Below the pieces are notes generated by a model that saw only the letters and a list, made by a program, of their open reading frames with translations, was not told the DNA's origin and did no database searches. Of a DNA stretch of 64,000 bases, positions 36,100-45,644 are shown piece by piece (positions within the stretch are counted from its first letter, which is position 1; each line of letters begins with the position of its first letter). Source of the stretch: Microcystis aeruginosa FD4 (lineage in GTDB: Bacteria; Cyanobacteriota; Cyanobacteriia; Cyanobacteriales; Microcystaceae); the NCBI RefSeq assembly GCF_009792235.1, contig NZ_CP046973.1, positions 1,798,001 to 1,862,000 on the forward strand, in the 5' to 3' direction. The translations under genes and the position numbers were made by a program.

Positions 36100-37449
36100 G
36101 TGACTTTCAATCCTAGCCATTGTCATAACGAAAGGGAAGTGGAGAGTAAATTAATCGTCCAGTATTTACTCCCAAAACTAGGCTACAATGCCGAACATTG
36201 GTATCAACAAGTTAGCTTCGGTAAAGTACGCTTAGATTTCCTTGTTTCCGCTCAAAAACCTATCAATAAAAGGCAGTTTTTTCCCTCTCACTGTCTAATT
36301 ATCGAGGCTAAAAATCCCAGAGAAAAGCTCATCAATCATCGTCACCGCTTAGGTTATTATCTCAACTACTTTAAAGTGCAGTGGGGATTATTAACCAACG
36401 GCTATGAGATTCAACTTTATCGAAGAAAACCCGATAGAATTTATCCAGTTTTTAGATGTTCTGGGTTAGAAATTGCCTCTCACTTAGAACAGTTAAAATC
36501 TCTGATTGGCTACGAAACCTTATCCCTAGGTATTCCACCGCTAAATTCTCCAACAATCAACCACAGAAACCCTATGAAAACCATCGCAATTTATCATCAT
36601 AAAGGTGGTGTTGGTAAAACCACCGTCGCTACCAATCTAGCGGCAGCTTTGAGTAAAAAAGGCAAGCGAGTATTATTAATTGATATTGATGCTCAAGCTA
36701 ATAGTACCTTTGCCGTTGGTTTAATTAAGTTTCAATTCGATGATGACGATGATTTAAAAGATAAAAATGTCTTTCATTTACTAAATGATGGAGACATAAC
36801 TTTTGTGCCAAGTGTTGTCAGAAAATCTCAGGGATTTAACCATCCAGAAATCGATGTAATTCCCGCTCATATTAGCTTAATTGAAAAACAAACTACCCTA
36901 ACCAGATACGGAACCTCTAACACAAGATTATCGAAAAAATTAGATAAAGTTAGAGATGATTATGACTTTGTTATTATTGACACACCGCCATCCTTAGATT
37001 TTTATGCTCAAGCTGGTTTGATTGCCTCTGACTATCTGATAATTCCTTCCGATCTTAAACCATTTTCTAATCAAGGTTTAAATAGTGTAAAAAATTTTAT
37101 CAAGGAAGCAATTAACGAAAGTCGTGAAAATTTAGGTAAAGAACCCCTAAAAATTTTGGGTGTTTTACCTTCCAAAATTTCTACCCACGCTCAATACTTA
37201 AAACACACATTTCCCCAACACAAACAAGTGATTCCAGACAAATATGGTTTACCTTTGATGGACTCGACTATCTCGGAAAGAATGCCTTTATCTCGCTGTA
37301 TAAATCAATACGTTACCGTGGGAAGTTTACAAATTCCTGCCCCCCAATCTATAATCGATTATGCCGCAAATCAAGCTGATGCGGGAGTATCGGCGGCAGA
37401 ATTTCAAGCCTTAGCACTGGAAGTTTTAGCTAAAATAGGAGTTAAGTAA
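36100..37449 (+). CDS. PD-(D/E)XK nuclease-like domain fused to a ParA-type ATPase
   Basis: 449 residues from a GTG at 36100. Residues 1-140 look like an HsdR_N/restriction-type core: EREVESKLIVQYLLPKLGY (acidic helix), GKVRLDFLVS (Asp46) and CLIIEAKNPREKL (Glu69, Lys71), then YYLNYFKVQWGLLTNGYEIQLY. Residues 159-449 are a ParA/Soj ATPase: IYHHKGGVGKTTVATNLA (deviant Walker A), LLIDIDAQANST and DFVIIDTPPSLD (Walker B). An internal ATG at 36574 could give the ATPase alone. The next gene follows with no gap. This fusion suggests an ATPase-controlled nuclease, either plasmid/element partition or defence; the fusion itself is seen, its role is inference. Confidence 0.82.
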   Translation: MTFNPSHCHNEREVESKLIVQYLLPKLGYNAEHWYQQVSFGKVRLDFLVSAQKPINKRQFFPSHCLIIEAKNPREKLINHRHRLGYYLNYFKVQWGLLTNGYEIQLYRRKPDRIYPVFRCSGLEIASHLEQLKSLIGYETLSLGIPPLNSPTINHRNPMKTIAIYHHKGGVGKTTVATNLAAALSKKGKRVLLIDIDAQANSTFAVGLIKFQFDDDDDLKDKNVFHLLNDGDITFVPSVVRKSQGFNHPEIDVIPAHISLIEKQTTLTRYGTSNTRLSKKLDKVRDDYDFVIIDTPPSLDFYAQAGLIASDYLIIPSDLKPFSNQGLNSVKNFIKEAINESRENLGKEPLKILGVLPSKISTHAQYLKHTFPQHKQVIPDKYGLPLMDSTISERMPLSRCINQYVTVGSLQIPAPQSIIDYAANQADAGVSAAEFQALALEVLAKIGVK

Positions 37450-38100
37450 ATGTGGGATTTTTTACTAATTGATTTACAGGACGTGGTAGCTACTAAAGAG
37501 CGTTCTTATTTTCCAGAAACAGATTTACAAAACTTAGCTAATCTTATTGTAGCAATGAAGGGCTTAATGCGTCCTGTCATTCTCAAAAAAATTGGCTTTG
37601 AACGCTTCCAGATTATTGAGGGAAATTTAGAGTATTATGCCTGTTTAATTGCTAAAGAAAAAGAACGCAGCCTAGAAACTATTAACGCTTTTGTGGTTGA
37701 TAAAGAAGCGGAGAATATCGCTTTACAGCAAATGCAGTTATTATCTCCAGATAAAATAATAGATAATCCTCTAGAATTGAGGATGAGTAATCTTGAAAAA
37801 CGATTAGAAACCCAGTTACAAGCAATCCGAGAGGAGTACCAAAAAGAAATCAAAAGACTGGAAGAAAAAATTATTGTTCCTCCTCCTCCTCCTCATCCTA
37901 AGCCAATTTTAGAGCTTTTGAATACCTGTGATGCTAATCAACTTAAAAAAGCGGGAATTCCACCTGCATCTGTTAATGACTTTCTGAAAAAACGTTCAGA
38001 AAAGCCCTTTGATTCTGTGGAAGATATACAGCGAGGAGTGACAGGAATTGGGCAAGTAAGGTTGGCTAAACTTATCGATTATTTGCTGACTTACAATTAA
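37450..38100 (+). CDS. ParB-like protein with coiled coil and helix-hairpin-helix tail
   Basis: 216 residues; the ATG touches the stop of the ParA fusion. Residues 1-75 resemble the ParB/sulfiredoxin N-terminal fold: LIDLQDVVATKER...LIVAMKGLMRPVILKKIGFERFQIIEGNLEYYACLIA. Residues 108-142 are a charged coiled coil (LEKRLETQLQAIREEYQKEI), then PPPPPHPKP, then 155-216 a ComEA-like HhH unit: LNTCDANQLKKAGIPPASVN, FDSVEDIQRGVTGIGQVRLAKLI. So the usual ParB HTH is replaced by a non-specific DNA-binding tail. Expected to work with the upstream ATPase. Confidence 0.72.
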   Translation: MWDFLLIDLQDVVATKERSYFPETDLQNLANLIVAMKGLMRPVILKKIGFERFQIIEGNLEYYACLIAKEKERSLETINAFVVDKEAENIALQQMQLLSPDKIIDNPLELRMSNLEKRLETQLQAIREEYQKEIKRLEEKIIVPPPPPHPKPILELLNTCDANQLKKAGIPPASVNDFLKKRSEKPFDSVEDIQRGVTGIGQVRLAKLIDYLLTYN

Positions 38101-38107
38101 TTTTTGT

Positions 38108-38135
38108 GGGTGTGTTGAGCTAGTTTAACACACCC
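38108..38135. terminator. Hairpin after the ParA/ParB-like pair
   Basis: GGGTGTGTT, a 10-base loop, AACACACCC, eight bases after the stop of the ParB-like gene. There is no T-run on the plus strand, so it may be a weak or factor-assisted terminator. Confidence 0.45.
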
Positions 38136-38230
38136 AACCGATCGATGTTATAATAATGGAAGATCAGTAAAAAAGCCTGATCCGATAGCGGGCAAAGATT
38201 AACAAGAAGACGAGTGAAAAGAGAGAACTT

Positions 38231-38923
38231 ATGATAACTACCCCAGTAATAGCTGCTTCTTTAATAATTCCTCCCCTAGAAAACGGCGATAAATTAACTC
38301 GATGGGAATTTGAACGACGTTATCAAGGGATGCCCCATCTCAAAAAAGCGGAATTAATTGAAGGAATTGTTTATATGGCATCTCCCCTCAGATTTGAAAG
38401 TCACGCCGAGCCTCATGCTAATATGATCGGATGGTTAGCTCTCTATAAAGCGGCGACTCCTGGTGTTAGATTGGGTGATAATGCCACCGTGAGATTAGAT
38501 ATTGATAACGAACCCCAACCGGATGCCCTATTAAGAATTGAAAAGGGAGGACAATCGACAATTAGTCAAGATGATTATGTAGAAGGCGCGCCGGAATTAA
38601 TTGTCGAAATTGCCGCTTCTAGTGCTTCCTACGATGTGCATCAAAAATTAAATGTCTATCGTCGCAATCAAGTCCAAGAATACCTAGTCTGGCGGTTTTA
38701 TGAACAAGAAATTGATTGGTTTCGGCTACAGGCAGGAGAATATATTAAACTAGAACCCGATAGTGATGGCATAATACGCTCCCAAATCTTCCCCGGTTTA
38801 TGGCTAGATAAAAACGCTTTATTAATGGGCGACTTAGGAAAAGTTTTAGTGATTTTACAGCGAGGGTTAGAAACAGCAGAACATCGAGATTTTGTCAATA
38901 AACTAACTGCCAATCACAGCTAG
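38231..38923 (+). CDS. Uma2 family (DUF820) endonuclease-like protein
   Basis: 230 residues. Core motifs: KKAELIEGIVYMASPLRFES, NEPQPDALLRIEKGG (PDA, metal-binding Asp), APELIVEIAASSASYDVHQKLNVYRRNQVQEYLVW (Glu of VEIA and Lys of HQKL). It is more distant from the Uma2 proteins at 20456 and 61747. Nothing suggests a functional link to its neighbours. Confidence 0.82.
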   Translation: MITTPVIAASLIIPPLENGDKLTRWEFERRYQGMPHLKKAELIEGIVYMASPLRFESHAEPHANMIGWLALYKAATPGVRLGDNATVRLDIDNEPQPDALLRIEKGGQSTISQDDYVEGAPELIVEIAASSASYDVHQKLNVYRRNQVQEYLVWRFYEQEIDWFRLQAGEYIKLEPDSDGIIRSQIFPGLWLDKNALLMGDLGKVLVILQRGLETAEHRDFVNKLTANHS

Positions 38924-39043
38924 ATTGTAAAATTAGATAATTATTCTTTATCCACTGTCCTATAATTACAGAAAGAGTATTTCTGGCTTGCCGTTTTACC
39001 CCCAATAATCTCGCTCCTGATAATCTTCTCATCACCTTACTTT

Positions 39044-40468
39044 ATGTCAAATCTAATCCTTTTCTGGCATCGTCGCGATTTACGTCTCTCGGACAATATT
39101 GGACTTAGTAAAGCTAGGGAACGTAGTCCGAAAATTATCGGGGTTTTCTGCCTCGATCCTGCTATTTTAGAAGGAGATGATATCGCCCCTGCTAGAGTTG
39201 CCTATCTCCTCGGTTGTCTAGAGGAATTAGCCAAAAATTATCGCCAAAAAGGTAGTCAATTACTGATTATTCGCGGCAACCCCAGTCAAACACTCGTCAA
39301 CTTAGCCAGCAATTTATCTGCAAAAGCAGTTTTTTTTAACCTCGATATCGAACCCTATGCGCGTCAACGGGATCAACAGGTAATCGCTGCTTTACAAACA
39401 AAAGGAATTGAGGTAGAAACCTTCTGGGATCAACTTCTCCACGCTCCAGGGCAAGTCCTCACCCTCTCAAAAAGCCCCTACACCGTATATACTCCTTTTT
39501 GGAAAAATTGGAGCCAATTAGCCAAAGCCAGCCCCAAAACCCTAGAAAACCTGCAAGGATTAGACGAAAATGAGGGGGAGAAACTCACAGAAACTATTAA
39601 CTTACCAACCCTAGAAAATTTAGGTTTTACTTGGCAAAATCCCTTACCCCTCACCCCCGGAGAAAAGGCCGCCAATAGCAGATTAGAAGAATTTTGTCAA
39701 GGGGTTATTAACAATTATCAAGAAGATCGTAACTTCCCCTCTGTCGATGGCACCTCGCGCTTGAGTGCCGCTTTAAAATTTGGGGCGATTGGCATTCGCA
39801 CAATTTGGACGGCAACCCTAGAGTTATTAGAAAATTGCCGCGCCCAGGAAGCAAAAGATGGTATTATCACTTGGCAGCAAGAGTTAGCCTGGCGGGAATT
39901 TTACCAGCATTGTCTCTATTTTTTCCCAGAATTGGCGGTCGGTGCTTATAGAACAGAATTTCGTCATTTTCCTTGGCAGGATAACGAAGAACATTTTCAA
40001 GCTTGGTGTGAGGGAAAAACCGGCTATCCCATCGTTGACGCGGCGATGCGACAATTAAATGAAACAGGATGGATGCACAATCGTTGTCGCATGATCGTGG
40101 CGAGTTTTTTAACCAAAGACTTAATTATTAACTGGCAAAAAGGCGAAAAATACTTCATGCAGAAACTTTTTGATGGCGATTTAGCCGCTAATAATGGTGG
40201 TTGGCAGTGGAGTGCCTCTAGTGGCATGGATCCGAAACCTTTAAGAATTTTTAATCCCGCTAGTCAGACACAAAAATTCGATCCAGAAGGGGAATATATT
40301 CGTCAATGGTTGCCGGAATTAGCTTCCGTAGATACGGAATATTTAGTAACCGGGAAAATCCCCCATTTAGAAAGACATCGTTGTGGTTATCCTGAGCCAA
40401 TTGTCGATCATAATCAACAACAAAAAGAATTCAAACGACTCTATAGTAATCAGAAGCTAAAACGGTAA
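39044..40468 (+). CDS. phrA: Deoxyribodipyrimidine photolyase (CPD class I)
   Basis: 474 residues, standard length. The N-terminal antenna domain begins LILFWHRRDLRLSDNIGL. The FAD domain carries TSRLSAALKFGAIGIRTIW, ELAWREFYQHCLYFFP, GYPIVDAAMRQLNETGWMHNRCRMIVASFLTKDL and FDGDLAANNGGWQWSASSGMDPKPLRIFNP, including the Trp residues of the electron relay. It splits cyclobutane pyrimidine dimers using blue light. It is convergent with the RND gene, 6 bp apart. Confidence 0.94.
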   Translation: MSNLILFWHRRDLRLSDNIGLSKARERSPKIIGVFCLDPAILEGDDIAPARVAYLLGCLEELAKNYRQKGSQLLIIRGNPSQTLVNLASNLSAKAVFFNLDIEPYARQRDQQVIAALQTKGIEVETFWDQLLHAPGQVLTLSKSPYTVYTPFWKNWSQLAKASPKTLENLQGLDENEGEKLTETINLPTLENLGFTWQNPLPLTPGEKAANSRLEEFCQGVINNYQEDRNFPSVDGTSRLSAALKFGAIGIRTIWTATLELLENCRAQEAKDGIITWQQELAWREFYQHCLYFFPELAVGAYRTEFRHFPWQDNEEHFQAWCEGKTGYPIVDAAMRQLNETGWMHNRCRMIVASFLTKDLIINWQKGEKYFMQKLFDGDLAANNGGWQWSASSGMDPKPLRIFNPASQTQKFDPEGEYIRQWLPELASVDTEYLVTGKIPHLERHRCGYPEPIVDHNQQQKEFKRLYSNQKLKR

Positions 40469-40474
40469 AAATAG

Positions 40475-43120
40475 CTACTTTTGACCGGCTTTAATCTGGT
40501 TCCAAACATCCTCTAAACTTAGATATAACACAGGCACAACAATTAAACTCAACAGGGAAGAAGTGACTAAACCTCCCACAATTACCATCGCCATGGGTTG
40601 CCGCAATTCCGCACCAGTACCCAATCCCAAAGCGATCGGAATCATGCCTAAAATTGTCGAACAAGTGGTCATTAAAATCGGTCTTAACCTAATCATTCCC
40701 GTCTCTAAAACCGCTTGCTCCCGACTCCAACCCTGTTGACGCAATTGGTTAGTATAATCCAGCAATAACACAGCGTTTTTATCAAGTAATCCCAAGAGGA
40801 AGATAAACCCGATCAGAGAAATCATACTAAACTCACTACCCGTTACCAATAACCCCAACATTGCCCCCACAATCGCTAAAGGTAAACATAAAGCGATGAC
40901 GATAGTTTCTAACAGTCTTCTGAATAATAACCATAAAACTCCTAACATTAAAATTGTCGCTAGGATTAAAGTGCGACCAAAACTGCCCAAAACATCGCTA
41001 CTTTGAGAAGAAGTACCCCAACGCTGTAAAGTTATCCCTTCCGGTAAAGGAATCCCTTCAATTTTAATGGCCGCATCTTCTAATCCTAAATCCGGACTAA
41101 GATTAGCACTGAGAAAAATCGCCTGTTGACCATTTAAACGCTCGATCGCCAAAAAATCCCCCCGCTCATTTAATCTAGATGATAGGGAAATATCCTTTAA
41201 ACCGGCGATTTTAGCGGCCTCAACCCGCAATTTCTCGGCACTATCGCGCAACAGCTGCAAATCATCGCTTTTAATCGCAATTTGGATCGGCTTTTCCGCT
41301 TCCGTCTGCACAAAAGGAATGTCCTCGATACTGACATTCACCCCTCTAATTGTCGGTAAAATTTGCCGAATCCGTTGCTGCACGGCACTGGTGTGAGATT
41401 GCCGATCGCTCTTCAGTTTAATGTGAATTTTGCCACGATTCGGCTCTCCCCGTAAACCGGCGATCATAAAAGTCGATTCCACTTCCCCATCCCCCAAAAT
41501 CGGCGCTTCTAATTTGCTGCCATCGCGGATAGTGCGACGCAGGAGAAAACTTTCGGGAGAACTCGCTAACTGGGAAATCCAAGCGAAACTATCGCTAGAA
41601 CTCTTAGCCGTCGGTTTATTAGGACTAATTTGCGTTATTTTCGGCAAAGGAGAAGTATAAACCAGATTAAACTCGCCGCGATCGAGTCGGGGAATAAATC
41701 CCCTAGAAATGAAAGGAATCAGGGCAATACCCGCCAAAAAGGTAATTAGGGCGATAGCAATGACCAGCAAACGATGACGCAATGACCAGTTTAAGAGCCG
41801 TCGATAGGCATTCTCAACCGGTCGCTTTTGTTTCGTCATTTTTGCCTGTGACTGCGGTTTCAGCCAATATACTGCCAAAACGGGCGATAAAGTTCTGGCG
41901 ATCAACAGAGAAAAAATCACCGCAGCCGAGACAGTTAAACCGAAGGGTTGGAAAAACTGTCCCACCGCACCCCCCATAAAAGCGACGGGTATAAACACGG
42001 CAACAATGGTTAAAGTGGAAGCAGTGACAGCTAATCCGATCTCCCTTGTCCCCTTGAGTGCCGCATTTTTCGGGGTTTCCCCCGCGTCGATTAAACGGGA
42101 AATATTCTCCACATCAACGATCGCATCATCCACGACAATGCCAATCACCAAAGCGAGGGCCAGCAGCGTCAGGGTTTCCAGATTAAACCCATAGATTGCC
42201 ATGATAATGAAAGTCCCCAAAAGAGATAGGGGGATAACCAGAGCAGAAATGATTGTAGCGGCGAAACTGCCTAAAAATATCAATATCACCAGCACCGACA
42301 GCAAAACTGCCAAGAGTAAATCATCGATCGTGCCTTGTAGGGCAGCGCGAATATATTCCGCTTGGGTTTCAGCTAAAATTATCTTGACATCGGGCAGTTT
42401 TTGTGCTATGTCTTTAACCCGTTTTTCTGCTTGGGCGGCCAGATCGAGACTATTGGCGGCACCTTTTTTGATTACCTGCACTGCGATTGCCTCTTGGCCA
42501 TTAAAGCGCACCAGCGTGGGCAATGGTCGGGTTAAGCTTTTATGGGGATTATCTTCCCTAACTGTACCTTGACCGAGTAAATTAACTTTAGCCGTACCTG
42601 GGAGAGCTTTTAAGGGCGGAATTAAATAATCTTGGGCGATTTGGCTTAATTCTTCTAGAGTTTTCTGCTCACTCACCAGCGCATAGGTGACTGTTGCCGA
42701 CTCATTTAAATCAACGGGGATAACTTCTGTGGTAGCTTGAGGTGGTAAAGGGACTTGCGAGATAGCCTGTTTAACTGCTGCGGTGGCCTTGTCTAAATTT
42801 GTGCCAATTTTAAAGAAAATGCTGATTACTGACTGTCCGGAGGAAGTAGTCGAGGAAACATCACGACGACCGGGGAGAGAGAAAAGAGGATTTTCTAGGG
42901 GTTTAGTTAATTGCTGTTCCGTGGTGATAGCAGTAGCTAAATCCGCTTGGGCGTTAATTATTACGACTGGAAAGCTGATATCAGGGAAAAGAGCGTATTT
43001 TAGGGAACTAAAAGCCAAAATTCCCGCCATGGCCACCGCTAACCAGAAAGCAATGGTTAACCTCGGGGCATTAATCGCTATTCGAGAGATATTCAGACGT
43101 TCTCGCCATGATTCTTTCAT
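40475..43120 (-). CDS. RND family efflux transporter (AcrB/HAE1-like), short form
   Basis: 881 residues, compared with about 1030-1050 for AcrB. N-terminal helix TIAFWLAVAMAGILAFSSLKYALFPDISFP, then porter domain, then helices 2-6 with VIGIVVDDAIVDVENISRLID (the proton-relay Asp pair). The second half has the matching repeat LIGFIFLLGLLDKNAVLLLDYTNQLR. The large periplasmic loops are shorter than in AcrB, which explains the length. No membrane fusion protein or outer membrane channel gene is adjacent, so partners must be elsewhere. Confidence 0.88.
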   Translation of the reverse strand: MKESWRERLNISRIAINAPRLTIAFWLAVAMAGILAFSSLKYALFPDISFPVVIINAQADLATAITTEQQLTKPLENPLFSLPGRRDVSSTTSSGQSVISIFFKIGTNLDKATAAVKQAISQVPLPPQATTEVIPVDLNESATVTYALVSEQKTLEELSQIAQDYLIPPLKALPGTAKVNLLGQGTVREDNPHKSLTRPLPTLVRFNGQEAIAVQVIKKGAANSLDLAAQAEKRVKDIAQKLPDVKIILAETQAEYIRAALQGTIDDLLLAVLLSVLVILIFLGSFAATIISALVIPLSLLGTFIIMAIYGFNLETLTLLALALVIGIVVDDAIVDVENISRLIDAGETPKNAALKGTREIGLAVTASTLTIVAVFIPVAFMGGAVGQFFQPFGLTVSAAVIFSLLIARTLSPVLAVYWLKPQSQAKMTKQKRPVENAYRRLLNWSLRHRLLVIAIALITFLAGIALIPFISRGFIPRLDRGEFNLVYTSPLPKITQISPNKPTAKSSSDSFAWISQLASSPESFLLRRTIRDGSKLEAPILGDGEVESTFMIAGLRGEPNRGKIHIKLKSDRQSHTSAVQQRIRQILPTIRGVNVSIEDIPFVQTEAEKPIQIAIKSDDLQLLRDSAEKLRVEAAKIAGLKDISLSSRLNERGDFLAIERLNGQQAIFLSANLSPDLGLEDAAIKIEGIPLPEGITLQRWGTSSQSSDVLGSFGRTLILATILMLGVLWLLFRRLLETIVIALCLPLAIVGAMLGLLVTGSEFSMISLIGFIFLLGLLDKNAVLLLDYTNQLRQQGWSREQAVLETGMIRLRPILMTTCSTILGMIPIALGLGTGAELRQPMAMVIVGGLVTSSLLSLIVVPVLYLSLEDVWNQIKAGQK

Positions 43121-43659
43121 CTTTGTTGAATAAGTGGGGTGTGGGGTGTGGGGTGTGGGGAGTTTTCTCAGTGAACTGATAACTGATAACTGATAACTGA
43201 TAACTGACTCCTAACCCCATGGTAGATGTGGGATTTTTGCAGGAGTTCTATTTTCCGACAAAGATAAGTAAAAATTATTTATTTACTGCAAAAACTTGAG
43301 AATATTTAAATTAACATTTCGCAATATTTATAAATTCTTAAAAATTAATTGAGAAAGATTTTTATTTAACAACGATGTTGCAATGGTTACAGCGATTTGA
43401 TAGAATTTCATAGTCGGTTATTCTGTGCTTTTTTGGACAGTAATGGTTGAAACCCTTGCCACACCTAGAAGGTGATCCTAATTAAGACGGGTAAATCAGT
43501 CATTTTCACCCACAACGATGATCTTTTTTTTGTGTAGTTTTATTGCAAAAAAAAAGTTTTTTTGACAAAAAGCAGAAAGTATGATATTGGAGAAGGTAGC
43601 GGGGAGAAGGGAATTATGAATTATGAATTATGAATTGGGGAGAGTGATTGCCTTTATTT
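43121..43659. repeat. Spacer with heptamer arrays upstream of the RND gene
   Basis: GTGTGGG is repeated four times (43137-43160) and GATAACT about four times (43180-43207). The rest is AT-rich; a run of nine A and two poly-T/A tracts lie near 43525-43565. 'gaattatgaattatgaatt' (43612-43636) is a short 8-bp repeat. No gene seen. Confidence 0.55.
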
Positions 43660-43692
43660 AGAAAACGGGTTTCTTGAAGAAACCCGTTTTCT
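43660..43692. repeat. 33-bp perfect palindrome, copy 1
   Basis: AGAAAACGGGTTTCTTGAAG and its mirror AAACCCGTTTTCT form a 15-bp stem. It begins the repeated upstream module of the DUF4347 gene and occurs again at 46614-46646 and, as a multi-copy block, at 47960-48106. Confidence 0.85.
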
Positions 43693-43779
43693 TGCAATAT
43701 TAATTTCTGTTACAGGGGTCTTGAAAAATTGGCGATTCTTTGCATAAAATAGCCGCAGTCATCCTTTCCAGTCAATGTC

Positions 43780-45533
43780 ATGACTTCTCCCCTGTTGCCG
43801 ATTCTTCCTGCTGTTGACGATGTTTTGTTCAATTTTGCTGAATCTGATGGCTTGAGTCAAGTTAATCAGGTGAATAGTGCGAGAAATCAGGGTTTAACCG
43901 CACCGGAATTAAATACTGTGGTTTTCCTCGATGCTGGTGTTACCGATTATCAAAGTCTCCAAGCTGGGGTAATCCTCGGAATCGCCACCGTTATTCTCTC
44001 CCCCAATCAAGACGGAATCGAACAAATCACTGCTTTTTTACAACAAAATCCCCAGATTACCACCATTCACCTCGTTTCTCATGGTGCGCCAGGATGCTTA
44101 TATTTAGGGAATTGTCAACTCAATTTAACAAATATTTACGATTACCGCCAACAGTTACAGAGTTGGGCAAAAGACATCTCCAAAAATTTATAAGTCAGTC
44201 ACAGCAAGGAAGAGAGGCAGATTAGACCAAGAGTCAAAATTAGCTCTCAAAACCGATTAATCAGGGCCAAAAGAGACAAAATCCAATTTTGACGGAAAAC
44301 TATGGCTAATTATAACGTCAATTACTTCCCCTGATTGCTCCCATTCTATTACTTCTAAAATTAGCGCATCTCAACCTTACTCAGCCGCCAACGGTAAGTA
44401 AAACCGATTTATATCGACTTTTCTTTAATCTAAATCTTTCTTGAACCACTTTAAATACTTTGACAAATCGAATTAAATGCTCAACAAAAATTCGCCGAGA
44501 TGATAAAACTTTATTTTCTTTAATTTGATTCTCGGTTAATTCTCCATTCTTGTTTTTTTTCTCAGGAGTTCTGCTTTGATTTTCTCCCAGGTAAGCTTTA
44601 TCCCCAATAAAAGTTTGTTGAGAATCGAATTTGCTTAAAGTTTGCCGACAGATTTTTATGTCGCTCGTCGGACCAGGTTGACCAATAACTACATCAACAA
44701 TATCTTCAGCTTTTGGCCAGACAATAAATTGACTTTTAAAAGTATGTCTTCTTGGCTTTCCCGAATAATATATTTTTTGTTCTTGATAATCGGTCGGTCT
44801 CTCCACGGGCTGTTCTGCGCTATCAACAATCAACTCATAATCCCTTAATTGTTCAATTATTATTTCCTCTTCTTGGCACTTCTTTATTTGTTCTAACAAA
44901 CTTGGCGGTAACTCGCCTTCAAAAAGTTTTTGCCAATAGGTAAAGATATTATGAGCCGTTGATTCACTCACTTGAAATATTAGTCCTCAGAGTTGAAAGC
45001 TTAGATGATGTCTTAAATAAACCAACATTAGAACAATTTGTTCCCATAGCTGATAATTTAGGAGGTGTTCCGCTTCCTGGTTGATTAATCCTAATTTTGG
45101 TTTTTTCGATTTCTGATTGGTTTTTCCGATGTATAAGTTTTCCAAGTGCCCTCAGTTGTTCTAGTTGTTGGTAGTCAATTCCTAATCGTCTTTTAGTTTG
45201 TTTTGGATATTTTTGAATGGATTCCCAAGTGTAGTTTTTCATGGCTTTTTTTGAGTCACTATTTGTTTTATTATATCCTATTATTGTGATTTAATTAAAT
45301 TAGGTCGAGGTCTAAAGATTAATCATATTCTACTGTACGGTTGTCAGGTCGCTGCGGGAGATGCGGGGACAGAGTTTATTAATAAATTGTCGCAAATTAC
45401 TGGAGCGAAAATAGCGGCTTCCAGCAGACGGGTAGGAAATGCAGCCTTGGCAGGAAGTTAGGAATTAGAGGTGAGTTTCCCTGCGACAAAGGGAGAGAAT
45501 AAAACCTTTGTCGAAACATTAGCTAAGATGTAG
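43780..45533 (+). pseudogene. DUF4347-domain gene, interrupted by an IS5-like element
   Basis: The leader MTSPLLPILPAVDDVLFNFA is followed by a DUF4347 domain (VVFLDAGVTDYQSLQAGV, TTIHLVSHGAPGCLYLGNCQL). At 44190 the frame runs into an insertion. After 45299 the domain resumes as NLGRGLKINHILLYGCQVAAGDAGTEFINKL...TGAKIAAS, the expected second half. One TAG (45459-45461) stands where the domain has Trp (GSWELEV), and a stop at 45531 ends it. DUF4347 occurs at the N-terminus of large surface or RTX proteins; here the long C-terminal part is absent. Confidence 0.75.
44191..45299 (-). mobile_element. IS5-family-like insertion (DDE_Tnp_4), degenerate
   Basis: About 1109 bp between TTA (44188-44190) and TTA (45300-45302); removing it with one TTA restores DUF4347. 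Transposase on the minus strand in two pieces, 45242-44964 (N-terminal HTH region, WESIQKYPKQTKRRLGIDYQ) and 44971-44381 (DDE part: ELIVDSAEQPVERP, FIGDKAYLGENQSRTPEKK, RIFVEHLIRFVKVF). A frameshift and a TGA lie between them near 45000-45090. Terminal inverted repeats were not clearly seen, so the family name is tentative. Confidence 0.7.
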
Positions 45534-45644
45534 ATGTAGGTTGCTCTAATGGGAAGTTTTGTGACGACAAGTAGCATTGATGATATTTATTGGGAATAAT
45601 GAATCTAGAGGATTGCCTAACTTTCCAACTGGTAGCGACTTGCC

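Noticed and set aside
42006..42572. Open frames on the plus strand within the RND gene
   Set aside because: They are shadows of the RND coding sequence; no independent motif.
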